The notes: generated by a model from the sequence alone, not told the origin. A stretch of 64,000 bases of DNA from Candidatus Woesearchaeota archaeon (GCA_003599145.1 QZIT01000005.1:191961-255960); one strand, 5' to 3'; counted from the stretch's first letter, positions 19,650-28,397 are shown. Program-made: numbers and translations.

Positions 19650-19735
19650 GCCCTTGTGGTGTAGCCTGGACAGCACGTAGGCTTGCGGTAGCTTGCAAAC
19701 AGCCTGAAACCCGAGTTCGAATCTCGGCAGGGGCG
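19650..19735 (+). tRNA. tRNA-Arg(GCG) containing a 12-nt intron (19689-19700)
   Basis: Acceptor GCCCTTG/CAGGGGC, T-arm CCGAG-TTCGAAT-CTCGG, anticodon stem TAGGC/GCCTG. BHB: TTGC(19683-19686)/GCAA(19695-19698) with 3-nt bulges GG^T and AC^A gives spliced loop TTGCGGA. Confidence 0.85.
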
Positions 19736-19745
19736 TTAATTGATT

Positions 19746-20126
19746 ATGGTGAACTACAAAAGTGAAGGGGAAAGAGTAATAGCAAGCATTTTAACAAAGT
19801 ACAATATAGACTTTGTATATGAACATCCTTTATTAATTAAAGAAACTAAAGACAATGATACTGAAAAGCTCAGAATTTGGTATCCTGATTTCTGGTTACC
19901 TAAATATAACATCATCATAGAGTATTGGGGAAGAAGAGGAGACCCACACTATGATAAGGGCAAAGCTTCTAAATTAGAAGCATACAAAAAACTAAATATT
20001 GACTGCATAAGCGTTTATCCGGAAACAATCACAAAAAACTTAAAAAGCTACCTTCTTATAAAAATAAAGACGAAACTAAATGAAAAAGTACGACACTTTG
20101 AGAATAGAAATAAAAAAGAAGAATAA
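19746..20126 (+). CDS. putative PD-(D/E)XK-type endonuclease-like protein
   Basis: 'GERVIASILTKYNIDFVYEHPL...IWYPDFWLPKYNIIIEYWGRRGD', typical PD..IIEYWG arrangement; ATG at 19746 (track start is TTG at 19740). Confidence 0.7.
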   Translation: MVNYKSEGERVIASILTKYNIDFVYEHPLLIKETKDNDTEKLRIWYPDFWLPKYNIIIEYWGRRGDPHYDKGKASKLEAYKKLNIDCISVYPETITKNLKSYLLIKIKTKLNEKVRHFENRNKKEE

Positions 20127-20129
20127 CTA

Positions 20130-20555
20130 TCAATTCACTTCTACAACCTTTAACTTAAAATGCAATCGTTTTCCTGCCAACGGATGATTTAAATCAATGA
20201 CTACTGAATCTGCTTCTACTTTGGTTATTCTTGCAGGCATCTGCTGTCCTTGAGGCAGACTAATCATCAATACCATGCCTTCTGCTGGTTCAGGTTCTTT
20301 TGGCAATTGTGTTTTTGGGAGTTTTCCTGTCAATTGAGGATTGTAATCGCCATAGGCATCTTTTGCTTCGATAACAATATCTTTTTCATCTCCTTGTTTC
20401 ATACCTATTAAACCATCTTCAAATCCCGGAATGACTTGTCCTTCTCCTATGGTTACCGTTAATGGTTCATCATGCTCTTCAGAGCTGTCAAAAACAGTTC
20501 CATCATCCAAACTTCCTGTGTAATGCACGGTTACCGTATTTCCTTTTTGTATCAT
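20130..20555 (-). CDS. FKBP-type peptidyl-prolyl cis-trans isomerase (SlyD-like)
   Basis: 'VTVHYTGSLDDGTVFDSS...GEGQVIPGFEDGLIGMKQGDEKDI'. Confidence 0.92.
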   Translation of the reverse strand: MIQKGNTVTVHYTGSLDDGTVFDSSEEHDEPLTVTIGEGQVIPGFEDGLIGMKQGDEKDIVIEAKDAYGDYNPQLTGKLPKTQLPKEPEPAEGMVLMISLPQGQQMPARITKVEADSVVIDLNHPLAGKRLHFKLKVVEVN

Positions 20556-20762
20556 GGTTACCTCCAAAAAAGAACGGGATAATCTTGCTTATTTAATGGT
20601 TGTGTTTTTCAAAACAAAAACTATTTAAATAAAACATTCTTATTGATAAGTACGTCTTCTCAAAAACCGAAAAGTATATAAATATAACTATAGGTCACAA
20701 CATATACGATAAAAACGATACATTTATAAAGAAGCTTTATTTATTGATTTTGGGGAGGATGC

Positions 20763-21032
20763 ATGAAAAATAAAAAAATATTTTCCGTTTTTTTCAGAGA
20801 AAAACCTGCAATGATGCTGGTGAATCTCTTAAATGCAAATTCTGAAATGTATGCATCTACTCTGGCAAAAAGCGTTGACTGCACGTATAGCCATATTGTA
20901 AAAATTCTGCAGGAAATGCAAAAAGCAGGCATCGTCAGCTTTCAAAAGCAGGGAAGGTTGAAAATTTTAACGCTTACTCCAAAAGGAAGAGACCTTGCAA
21001 AGCAGATTGACAATGCAGTAAATATGCTGTAG
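20763..21032 (+). CDS. small winged-helix transcriptional regulator (MarR-like)
   Basis: 'YASTLAKSVDCTYSHIVKILQEMQKAGIVSFQKQGRLKILTLTPKGRDLA'; SD 'ggggagg'. Confidence 0.75.
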   Translation: MKNKKIFSVFFREKPAMMLVNLLNANSEMYASTLAKSVDCTYSHIVKILQEMQKAGIVSFQKQGRLKILTLTPKGRDLAKQIDNAVNML

Positions 21033-21070
21033 TTCTAAAAATTTATAAAAAACAAAAGAATTCTCTTGAT

Positions 21071-21373
21071 ATGCCCATTTACACATACCATTGCAAAAAA
21101 TGCGATACAACGCAAGACTATTTAATGCCTTATATAAATCAAGCTCCCTCTGCATGCAGCAGCTGTCATGAAGAAGGAGGATTGGAAAGAGCAGTAAATC
21201 ATCAAACATTCAGCACGCCAAAAGGCAAACCTGCAACCGTTGTAAGCGTTTCTCGAGAATATGATAGCAGGGGATTAAGAAAAGCAATTATAGGAAAGCC
21301 TATAACGGAAAACATAACCAAAATAACCAGGATTATCAGAACAGACATTTTCTTTGAGCCAAGCATGAATTAA
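21071..21373 (+). CDS. FmdB-like zinc-ribbon protein
   Basis: 'MPIYTYHCKKCDTTQDYLMPYINQAPSACSSC'. Confidence 0.7.
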   Translation: MPIYTYHCKKCDTTQDYLMPYINQAPSACSSCHEEGGLERAVNHQTFSTPKGKPATVVSVSREYDSRGLRKAIIGKPITENITKITRIIRTDIFFEPSMN

Positions 21374-22836
21374 CTTTTTGGCTTCATAGTCGGAAATAAA
21401 ATGACATCCCGAATGCTTGCAGCATCTGTAAACAACATCACCATTCTGTCAATGCCAATGCCCAAACCGCCTGTAGGAGGCATGCCGTATTCCATTGCTT
21501 CAACAAAATCATCATCCAACGGATTAGCCTCTTCATCGCCTTTCTTTAATAATTTAGCCTGTTCTGTCAAGAATTGCTTTTGCAGAATAGGGTCGTTTAA
21601 TTCAGAATAAGCATTGCCTATTTCAAATCCTGCACAGAATGGCTCGAATCGTTCAATCAATTCAGGATTTTTCCTGTGCAATTTGCATAACGGAGTAGTT
21701 TCTTTTGGATGATCAATAATAAAGATAGGCTGAATCAAATGCTCTTCGCATAATTCACCGAATAAAGCTTCAATGAGATAGCCTCGGGAATCTCCATGCT
21801 TCAATTCTATTTTATGCTTTTTTATTTCCTTTAACAAATCATCATCTGACAAATCATCAACATTTATTTTTGCAAACTCCCTCAAGGCATCATTCATGGT
21901 CATTCTTTTCCATGGCTTTTTGAAATCAATAGTTTTTTCCTGATAGGTAACTTTAGTTGTTCCCAAAACTTTTTCTGCAATAAACACATAAAGGTCTTCA
22001 ACCAATTCCATGACATCGTTGTAATCTGCATACGCCCAGTAGCATTCCATCATGGTAAATTCTGGATTATGGGTTGTGTCTATGCTTTCATTTCGGAAGT
22101 CCTTGTCTATTTCATACACTTTTTCAAATCCGCCTATGATTAATCTTTTTAAGTATAATTCATCGCTGATTTTCAGATACATTTTCATTTTCAGCTCATT
22201 GTGCATTGTTGTAAAGGGTTTTGCAGCTGCTCCTCCGTAAATAGGCTGCAACGTTGGCGTTTCCACTTCTAAAAAGCCTTTTTTATCCAAAAACTCTCGC
22301 ATTGCAGAAACAATTTTGCTTCTGGTAATGAAAACTTCCTTGCTTTTTTCATTGGTGATTAAATCAAGATATCTCTGCCTGTAACGCAATTCTAACTCCT
22401 GTAGACCATGCCATTTTTCAGGTAGCGGTCTTAAACTTTTGGTTAAAAGAGTGAAGGTGTGGACTTCAACCGTAATTTCTCCTGTTCTTGTTTTGAAAAT
22501 AATGCCCTCAACGCCGATAAAATCTCCCATGTCAAACTTTTTTAATAATTCATAATTTTTTGCAGTGTCTTCCTGCAAGTATAACTGTATTTTTCCATAG
22601 CCATCCTGAATGTGCATAAACGTCACTTTGCCCATTCTTCTCATGGTCATGATTCTTCCTGCTATTTTTACATGATGCGTTGTTTTTTCCTCTTTTTCTA
22701 AATGAGAAAATTTTTCCTGTAACTGTTTGCTATCGCTGTTTTTTTCAAATCGGTAAGGATAAGGGTCTATTCCCTGCGCCTTTAATTCTTCAAGCTTTTT
22801 TATCCTGTCCTGCATCAACCGGTGAGTTTCATCCAT
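21370..22836 (-). CDS. lysS: lysyl-tRNA synthetase, class II
   Basis: 'RYRQRYLDLI', 'FLEVETPTLQPIYGGAAAKPFTT', 'GLGIGIDRMVMLFTDAASIRDVILFPTMKP'. Confidence 0.96.
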   Translation of the reverse strand: MDETHRLMQDRIKKLEELKAQGIDPYPYRFEKNSDSKQLQEKFSHLEKEEKTTHHVKIAGRIMTMRRMGKVTFMHIQDGYGKIQLYLQEDTAKNYELLKKFDMGDFIGVEGIIFKTRTGEITVEVHTFTLLTKSLRPLPEKWHGLQELELRYRQRYLDLITNEKSKEVFITRSKIVSAMREFLDKKGFLEVETPTLQPIYGGAAAKPFTTMHNELKMKMYLKISDELYLKRLIIGGFEKVYEIDKDFRNESIDTTHNPEFTMMECYWAYADYNDVMELVEDLYVFIAEKVLGTTKVTYQEKTIDFKKPWKRMTMNDALREFAKINVDDLSDDDLLKEIKKHKIELKHGDSRGYLIEALFGELCEEHLIQPIFIIDHPKETTPLCKLHRKNPELIERFEPFCAGFEIGNAYSELNDPILQKQFLTEQAKLLKKGDEEANPLDDDFVEAMEYGMPPTGGLGIGIDRMVMLFTDAASIRDVILFPTMKPKS

Positions 22837-22906
22837 GATACTACAAACAACAGGATATTTATAAAAGTTGCGAGTAATTTAAAAACAACAACATATTCCT
22901 GCAAGC

Positions 22907-23392
22907 ATGAACGATGTAAGAAAACTCCTCGCACACATAACGCGCAGCAATTCATCAGAGAAAGCTCTGACGAGGCTTGACCTTCTTTTAGAAGATGCAG
23001 CATCATTCAGCAGGCAGGTTGTGCGAGAGGACATTGCAAGATTTGCAAGAGCTGCATACACGCATTTTTTTAGTGAAAGCGCAAAAGTCTTCACTGTTTT
23101 TTCTAGATATCATGACCACATCTTTATGGGAATAACACCCAGCATAGATCTTTACACATCTTTAGTCAAAGGCGAGTTTCCTGATGAAAGCTTTCACGTG
23201 TTTATCAGCCAGCCAAACCCAATAGTGGGAATTAACGGAGCGGTATACAGAGAAAATCCGCAAGGAGTTCTTTATCATGGTGTCAGGATAGACAAGATGC
23301 CCATAGGCTTAATACGCTCAAGATTCATTCACTCTCCCTATAATTATCAATATCTTACAGAATCTTCAAGTGCTGAGTTATTGCATCAATAG
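22907..23392 (+). CDS. hypothetical protein
   Basis: ORF with upstream TATA-like motif; no family recognised; 3' end overlaps convergent pth2. Confidence 0.5.
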   Translation: MNDVRKLLAHITRSNSSEKALTRLDLLLEDAASFSRQVVREDIARFARAAYTHFFSESAKVFTVFSRYHDHIFMGITPSIDLYTSLVKGEFPDESFHVFISQPNPIVGINGAVYRENPQGVLYHGVRIDKMPIGLIRSRFIHSPYNYQYLTESSSAELLHQ

Positions 23393-23693
23393 CATCTTCT
23401 TTATCAGGCCCAATCGCCAGGCAGGTAATTGTTCCAGGCTCTACGGTTGTTTTTCCTGCATCGCTGATTAATGCAGTGGTAAAGTCATGAGCCATGTTTT
23501 GAAATTTTAATAATTCTTTCAAATCTGCAACTTTCAAAACAACTTTTTTCATGCCCTGGTTTCTCCATTTTGCAACGTTGTCTTTATTGCTTCTTAAAAC
23601 AGCATCAACACTGGCATGAGCTGCCTGCACTGCCAATTTTCCTTTGGGAAGTTTCAAATCCATTCTTACCAAAATAACCTGTTTGTAATCCAT
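23355..23693 (-). CDS. pth2: peptidyl-tRNA hydrolase, Pth2 family
   Basis: 'QVILVRMDLKLPKGKLAVQAAHASVDAVL...ISDAGKTTVEPGTITCLAIGP'. Confidence 0.95.
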   Translation of the reverse strand: MDYKQVILVRMDLKLPKGKLAVQAAHASVDAVLRSNKDNVAKWRNQGMKKVVLKVADLKELLKFQNMAHDFTTALISDAGKTTVEPGTITCLAIGPDKEDAIDAITQHLKIL

Positions 23694-23723
23694 GCTCAGA
23701 AAGAACCATCTTTATTTAAATAG

Positions 23724-23945
23724 TTATTGATGATGCTCTACTTTAATAAGCTCATGCAAAGACTTTATCATGCCCAAAACGCTTAAAATAATAATCAGGT
23801 AGTTTTCAACCATATACGGAATGCCCATGCCTATCAGAGGAATGCCTCTGTTTAAATCAATGATAGAAAACAGGAAAAAAAGGGCAAAAACCACAAGCAA
23901 AACCATCAATCCTATCAACAGTCTTTTTCTATACACCTTAAGCAT
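23724..23945 (-). CDS. small membrane protein
   Basis: Two hydrophobic segments. Confidence 0.5.
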   Translation of the reverse strand: MLKVYRKRLLIGLMVLLVVFALFFLFSIIDLNRGIPLIGMGIPYMVENYLIIILSVLGMIKSLHELIKVEHHQ

Positions 23946-23977
23946 GGACTGCAGAAAGCTTTTGCAGTTTTTAAAGC

Positions 23978-24475
23978 TTATGGCATTCTTCTTAACTGCT
24001 TTAAAAGGTAATTTTCTTGGTTATACTCAAGAACTGTTTTTTTCTCTTCCTGCTGAATTATTTTAGATTTTTCCTTTTGAATGATAATCTGATTAGTGAA
24101 TTCTTCAAGCCTTAAAAAAATAGTGTTTAAATCATCTTCTGACAGTTTCAGAGGATTCCATTGAAAATTCAAGCCGTCATTTTCCCTTCTAGGGATAATA
24201 TGCATGGAAAACCTTGAAGAAGTTTGTCCCGCGGGAATGCCGTTTTCTATGATGATATTAGTTCCCTGGCAATTGAGATGGTCGAATAAAACCGTTGAAA
24301 GTTTATTTGCTGTTATTGCCATAGTTTCTATTACTGCATTGGGCACTTGTTCAAGAATAGTGAATGGCTGTGCTGAAAAAAGCTGAATATGCCCAGGTGT
24401 TGCAGGCTTTAAAGGCAATACCGCTATCTGGTTTTCATCCTTGAATAACAATCCTGGCTCTGTTTCAGGGTTCAT
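23978..24475 (-). CDS. HIT-like family protein (degenerate)
   Basis: 'NIIIENGIPAGQTSSRFSMHIIPRREND'; overlaps upstream HIT gene by 4 nt. Confidence 0.75.
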   Translation of the reverse strand: MNPETEPGLLFKDENQIAVLPLKPATPGHIQLFSAQPFTILEQVPNAVIETMAITANKLSTVLFDHLNCQGTNIIIENGIPAGQTSSRFSMHIIPRRENDGLNFQWNPLKLSEDDLNTIFLRLEEFTNQIIIQKEKSKIIQQEEKKTVLEYNQENYLLKQLRRMP

Positions 24476-25257
24476 GCAAACAGGTCTCCGATTTTATCCA
24501 AATCAAGGGCTATTGTTTTTTCTTCTTTTTCTATTTCTTCTTCTTCATCATCCATTTCTTTTTCCTTTTTATCGAACTTGTCAAAATCATCTTCTATTTT
24601 TTGTTTTCTTTTTTTCTTTTTTTCGGATTTTTTTTCTTTTTTTAACTGCACCACTTGTTTTGTCTCTTCTTTTTTCTCTTCTTTTTCTTCTTGTATCTCT
24701 GCATCAAGCTCTTTTTTATCCTCTATGAATTGTTGTGCATCTTTTTTCTCATCTAATACTTGTTGTTTTTCTCCGCCGACAAAAGGCAGGAGGTGATTTT
24801 TTAAAGTCATCAGGTCTTTTTCTGAAATAGGCTTTGCAGGAATAGTTAAAATGCCATCATCCTGCTTGCGCTGGAAAACATGAATCATGAAATGAGGAGC
24901 TCTTTGTCCTGCAATGGCGCCATTGGCAACAAAAATATTGGTTCCTTTTGCATTAAATGCCTTTAAAATCGCATGAGAAAGCTCCTTTGCAACAACAAAC
25001 ATTCTTGCGATAACCTCTTCAGGCATTTGCGGAAGTATCTGATAATGGTCTTTGGGCAATAATAAAACATGGCCTTCGCTTGCAGGGTTGATATCAAGAA
25101 CAGCAACGCAATGTTCATCCTGATAGAGCTTTTTTGAGGGTATTTCTCCTGCAATAATCTTGCAGAAAATGCAGTTTTGCTTTTGCAGTTCCAGCAACTG
25201 CTCAGGCGACATCTTCTTCAATTCCTCCTCAGTTGGTTGCATAGTCTTTTTAGGCAT
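24472..25257 (-). CDS. HIT family protein with highly charged C-terminal extension
   Basis: 'CIFCKIIAGEIPSKKLYQDEHCVAVLDINPASEGHVLLLPKDHY', 'AGQRAPHFMIHVFQR', then K/E-rich tail. Confidence 0.88.
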   Translation of the reverse strand: MPKKTMQPTEEELKKMSPEQLLELQKQNCIFCKIIAGEIPSKKLYQDEHCVAVLDINPASEGHVLLLPKDHYQILPQMPEEVIARMFVVAKELSHAILKAFNAKGTNIFVANGAIAGQRAPHFMIHVFQRKQDDGILTIPAKPISEKDLMTLKNHLLPFVGGEKQQVLDEKKDAQQFIEDKKELDAEIQEEKEEKKEETKQVVQLKKEKKSEKKKKRKQKIEDDFDKFDKKEKEMDDEEEEIEKEEKTIALDLDKIGDLFA

Positions 25258-25352
25258 ATGTCTTTTATATAGATTGCTGTTTATAAAGGCATAAAATAGA
25301 AAGATTTATAAGATAATCCTTCTATATTTTATTAGCTTTTAAAAAAAGAGGT

Positions 25353-25832
25353 GTGATTATGGCTAAAAAAAAGAGTTCTGTTCCTAAGAAAAAACCAGTA
25401 AAAACTAAAAAAGCTGTGAAAAAAACTGTAAAAAAAGCTGTTTCTAAACCTGTTCAAGCAGCAACACAGAGCTACATGGAAAAGAATGAAATGAGCACTG
25501 AAAAGCCAAAATCCATGTCTGAATTTGATAAAGAATTAGAAGAAACCGCAAAATTGCTGACTAAACCTGAAATAACAGCACAGCAGCCTGCTCAGACAAC
25601 ACCGACAAATACGCAGACAACGGAAATAGCGCCTCATGACAAAACAGCCATTCATTCAACAGTATTTGGGATTTTAGGCATTATCCTGTTTCCCTTTTCA
25701 ATCGTGGGAATCATTTTAGGAGCAAAAGCAGTAAAACAAGGCTCTCATACAGGAAAAGGAGCAATACTGCTCAGCATTTTAACGCTGATTTTGAACCTGA
25801 TATTAATCTACATTTTTTTAACAGCAGTATAA
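25353..25832 (+). CDS. DUF4190-like membrane protein with Lys-rich N-terminus
   Basis: KKKSSVPKKKPVKTKKAVKKTVKK... then 'ILGIILFPFSIVGIILGAKAVKQGSHTGKGAILLSILTLILNLI'. Confidence 0.65.
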   Translation: MIMAKKKSSVPKKKPVKTKKAVKKTVKKAVSKPVQAATQSYMEKNEMSTEKPKSMSEFDKELEETAKLLTKPEITAQQPAQTTPTNTQTTEIAPHDKTAIHSTVFGILGIILFPFSIVGIILGAKAVKQGSHTGKGAILLSILTLILNLILIYIFLTAV

Positions 25833-26164
25833 TTTTTTATTTCCTTTTTTACTAATTCTAGAAGAAATGCAAATGTGACATATCCTGATTCTTTGTTTAA
25901 ATGCCCTCCGTTTTCGATGACTAAGAGCGGAGTGTTCAGATTTTTTGCAAGGTCTTTTCCTTTTTCTAAGGACACATAAGGGTCATTGTCTGCATTCATG
26001 ACATAAAATTTTTTGCAGTTTTTTTTAATAAGAGAAAAATCAACTTTTTTTGTCGTAAATGTTTTGTTCAATGCATCATTTTGGTTTTTATCGAGATCTA
26101 TACTCTGCGATAACTCTGGTCCAGGTATTTTTATTGAAAGGAACTTCAGGATGCAAAGAAACAT
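25808..26164 (-). pseudogene. C-terminal remnant of an RBBP9/YdeN-like alpha/beta hydrolase
   Basis: 'DFSLIKKNCKKFYVMNADNDPYVSLEKGKDLAKNLNTPLLVIENGGHLNKESGY' resembles only the C-terminal half (Asp and His region); no GxSxG upstream. Confidence 0.6.
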
Positions 26165-26786
26165 CTAATCCTATTAATGGAATGCCTCTTTCAATGCATG
26201 CTCTTTCAAGTGCAGAACCGGTTTCATCATACACATTTGCATTGAAATAGACTGTTTTTATTGCCGTAGGTTGAATCTGTACATGAGAGCCCAATTGAGC
26301 TACTTCATGAACATTATATACACCAGTTCGGTGGCCAATGGAATTGACTGGAAAAAAATCAATCTGTTCAGCATGCAATTCAATAACTGCCTGATCAAGT
26401 TTTTCTCTTGCATAACCGCAAATGCAAGCACCATGTGATGGGCTTTTTGCCATAAAAACTGTAGGAATTGCAGGTTGATCAGGGATGTCAGATTTATCGC
26501 ATACTTTCGGTTGTAATCCATTTTCAAGAATTCCTTGGATGTTGCTTAAACGGGTAACATGATAGATGTTTTCTCCGATATTTGCAAGAATGTCATAGAT
26601 TCTACCCTCAACAAAAGCAAGTCCAGAATGTTCATGCAAAGCATCAAGCACTTCAGACTGGGTAATCCCTAAACGCATGCAATCATTTAAAGCAAACATC
26701 GTTCTGCTCAATCCTTCTTCATATTTTGGCAAAATAACAGACCATACGTTATCAAGAACCTGTTTTGATCTTTCAGTTACTACCAC
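26088..26786 (-). CDS. hypothetical protein with possible ADP-ribosyltransferase-like segment
   Basis: 'YHVTRLSNIQGILENGLQPKV...VFMAKSPSHGACICGYA...AVIELHAEQIDFFP', reminiscent of the ART/DarT/KptA fold opening. Confidence 0.45.
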   Translation of the reverse strand: MVVTERSKQVLDNVWSVILPKYEEGLSRTMFALNDCMRLGITQSEVLDALHEHSGLAFVEGRIYDILANIGENIYHVTRLSNIQGILENGLQPKVCDKSDIPDQPAIPTVFMAKSPSHGACICGYAREKLDQAVIELHAEQIDFFPVNSIGHRTGVYNVHEVAQLGSHVQIQPTAIKTVYFNANVYDETGSALERACIERGIPLIGLDVSLHPEVPFNKNTWTRVIAEYRSR

Positions 26787-26821
26787 ATAATAAGGAAATG
26801 TAATCGTATTTTTAAATGTAT

Positions 26822-27658
26822 TTACAGAAACACCAAATACCAGTTTCCAATAAGCAGCGTTAAGATAAATGCTATTAAAAAGCTTGGAACAAAGGGCATG
26901 CCGTATTTTACTTTTACGGTTTTTACGTTTAATTTTATTAGCTGCGCAAGTTGTTGCTTGGTAATGCCTAAATCCTTAGGCCCGGTAATTCTTTTTCCCC
27001 TTACCATAACGTCTTCAACAATCCAGTCTCCTTCTGTAATTTTCTTGACAGGAACATTTTGAATCATGCAGGATTCTTCAACAACTTTAATGAATATCCA
27101 AAGATAAAACATTAAAAAGATAGCTGCCAAAAGGCCTAATAAAGGAAGCCTGACATAAGCAGGAAGCGAAAAAACAACAGCAAGACCTAGCACTAAAAAT
27201 CCAAGCATGACAAATCTCCATCGCACAATATGCTTTTGAATCACAAATGCTTTTAATCTAACCATGAACTCTTTTCTATGCTGAAAAGCAACAACAACAC
27301 TCCATACTATACCGTAAACAGCCCCTGCTAAAAGCGTGTTAACCAAGAAGGTTATTAAAAACAAATTAGGGCTTAATCCTATTAAACTGCCTATACCCAT
27401 TAAAATTTTCGTATCTCCACCGCCCCATTGGCCTAATTTATACATGCCCCAGCCTAAAACAAACGCTAAGATAAACCCTAAAACACTGTACAGCAGATAA
27501 AACCATTCTTTATAGACAATGGTGAGCACAATATTAACTGCAAAACCCAGGTAGATTAAGCCATGGCTTATCCAATCAGGCACTTCTCTTGTTCTTAAAT
27601 CAGTATAAGAACCCACAATAAGGCCTAAAAGCGCAAAAAGATGAATAAAAGTAACCAT
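26822..27658 (-). CDS. A24 family prepilin/preflagellin peptidase
   Basis: 'SYTDLRTREVPDWIS' and 'GQWGGGDTKILMGIGSL' (GxGD aspartyl protease); start likely M at 27658. Confidence 0.9.
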   Translation of the reverse strand: MVTFIHLFALLGLIVGSYTDLRTREVPDWISHGLIYLGFAVNIVLTIVYKEWFYLLYSVLGFILAFVLGWGMYKLGQWGGGDTKILMGIGSLIGLSPNLFLITFLVNTLLAGAVYGIVWSVVVAFQHRKEFMVRLKAFVIQKHIVRWRFVMLGFLVLGLAVVFSLPAYVRLPLLGLLAAIFLMFYLWIFIKVVEESCMIQNVPVKKITEGDWIVEDVMVRGKRITGPKDLGITKQQLAQLIKLNVKTVKVKYGMPFVPSFLIAFILTLLIGNWYLVFL

Positions 27659-27710
27659 GTTAAAGCTGTTAAAGGGAAAGTTTATAAATTTTTTCAACAT
27701 TCAACCATTT

Positions 27711-28397
27711 ATGGGGATTATTGATTTTAAGGAAATCTTAAGCAAAAAGCTGTTAAACAAGGAAATGCCCAATCATTTAGCTCTTGCAACCATGAACTTT
27801 TCTGGTTACGATGAAAAAAAGGCCATTGAAAAGCACATTGCTTTATTGAATGAACTTATAGAATTCCAGATTAAAACAGCGATTCCTATTTTTACTATTC
27901 ACTTAAGACAGACTCCTGAAGAATACAAGAAATATCTTGCCAGCTATATCAAAAGCCTTGAGCATGATGAAACAATAAGCAAAAATCAAGTGAGGATTTT
28001 TATTATAGGAAAATGGTATGACTTAGAGCAGGATGCTGTTGAAGCCATCAAAAGCATCATGGAAGCAACCAAAGACTATGATAAGCATTTTTTGAACTTA
28101 TGCGTTAATTATGACGGACAAGAAGAAATTTTGGGCTCATTGAAATTAATGGCCAGAAAAATACAAATGGAAAAAATGAACTTTGAAGAGCTTTCAAAAG
28201 AAGTCATCAAAGACAACCTTTACACGTCTTATTTCATACCTCCTGATTTGATGATAGAAACAGGCTATCAATTTTCAGGCTTGTTATTATGGGACAGCCA
28301 GGGAGCAGTACTGCACTTTACCAGAAAGCACTGGCTGGAATTTGACAAGAAAGATTTAGAGCAGGCTTTGGAAAGATTTGTAAAATCAAAAAGTTAA
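27711..28397 (+). CDS. divergent undecaprenyl-diphosphate synthase (cis-prenyltransferase) family protein lacking catalytic motifs
   Basis: 'MPNHLALATMNFSGY' at the HVAIIMDGNGR position, 'NLCVNYDGQEEILGS', 'PPDLMIETGYQFSGLLLWDSQGAVLHFTRKHWLEFDKKDLEQAL'. Confidence 0.75.
   Translation: MGIIDFKEILSKKLLNKEMPNHLALATMNFSGYDEKKAIEKHIALLNELIEFQIKTAIPIFTIHLRQTPEEYKKYLASYIKSLEHDETISKNQVRIFIIGKWYDLEQDAVEAIKSIMEATKDYDKHFLNLCVNYDGQEEILGSLKLMARKIQMEKMNFEELSKEVIKDNLYTSYFIPPDLMIETGYQFSGLLLWDSQGAVLHFTRKHWLEFDKKDLEQALERFVKSKS

Noticed and set aside
19683-19701. Alternative reading of the tRNA at 19650 as tRNA-Cys(GCA) or tRNA-Ala(TGC) using 'CTTGCAAA'
   Set aside because: It would require a mismatched anticodon stem (GGTAG/CAGCC region). 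The BHB geometry and TAGGC/GCCTG stem give a clean Arg(GCG) tRNA.
24441-24796. Phe/Leu/Ser-rich ORFs (24441-24728, 24578-24796) resembling membrane proteins
   Set aside because: Antisense of the Lys/Glu-rich tail of the HIT protein; compositional artefact.
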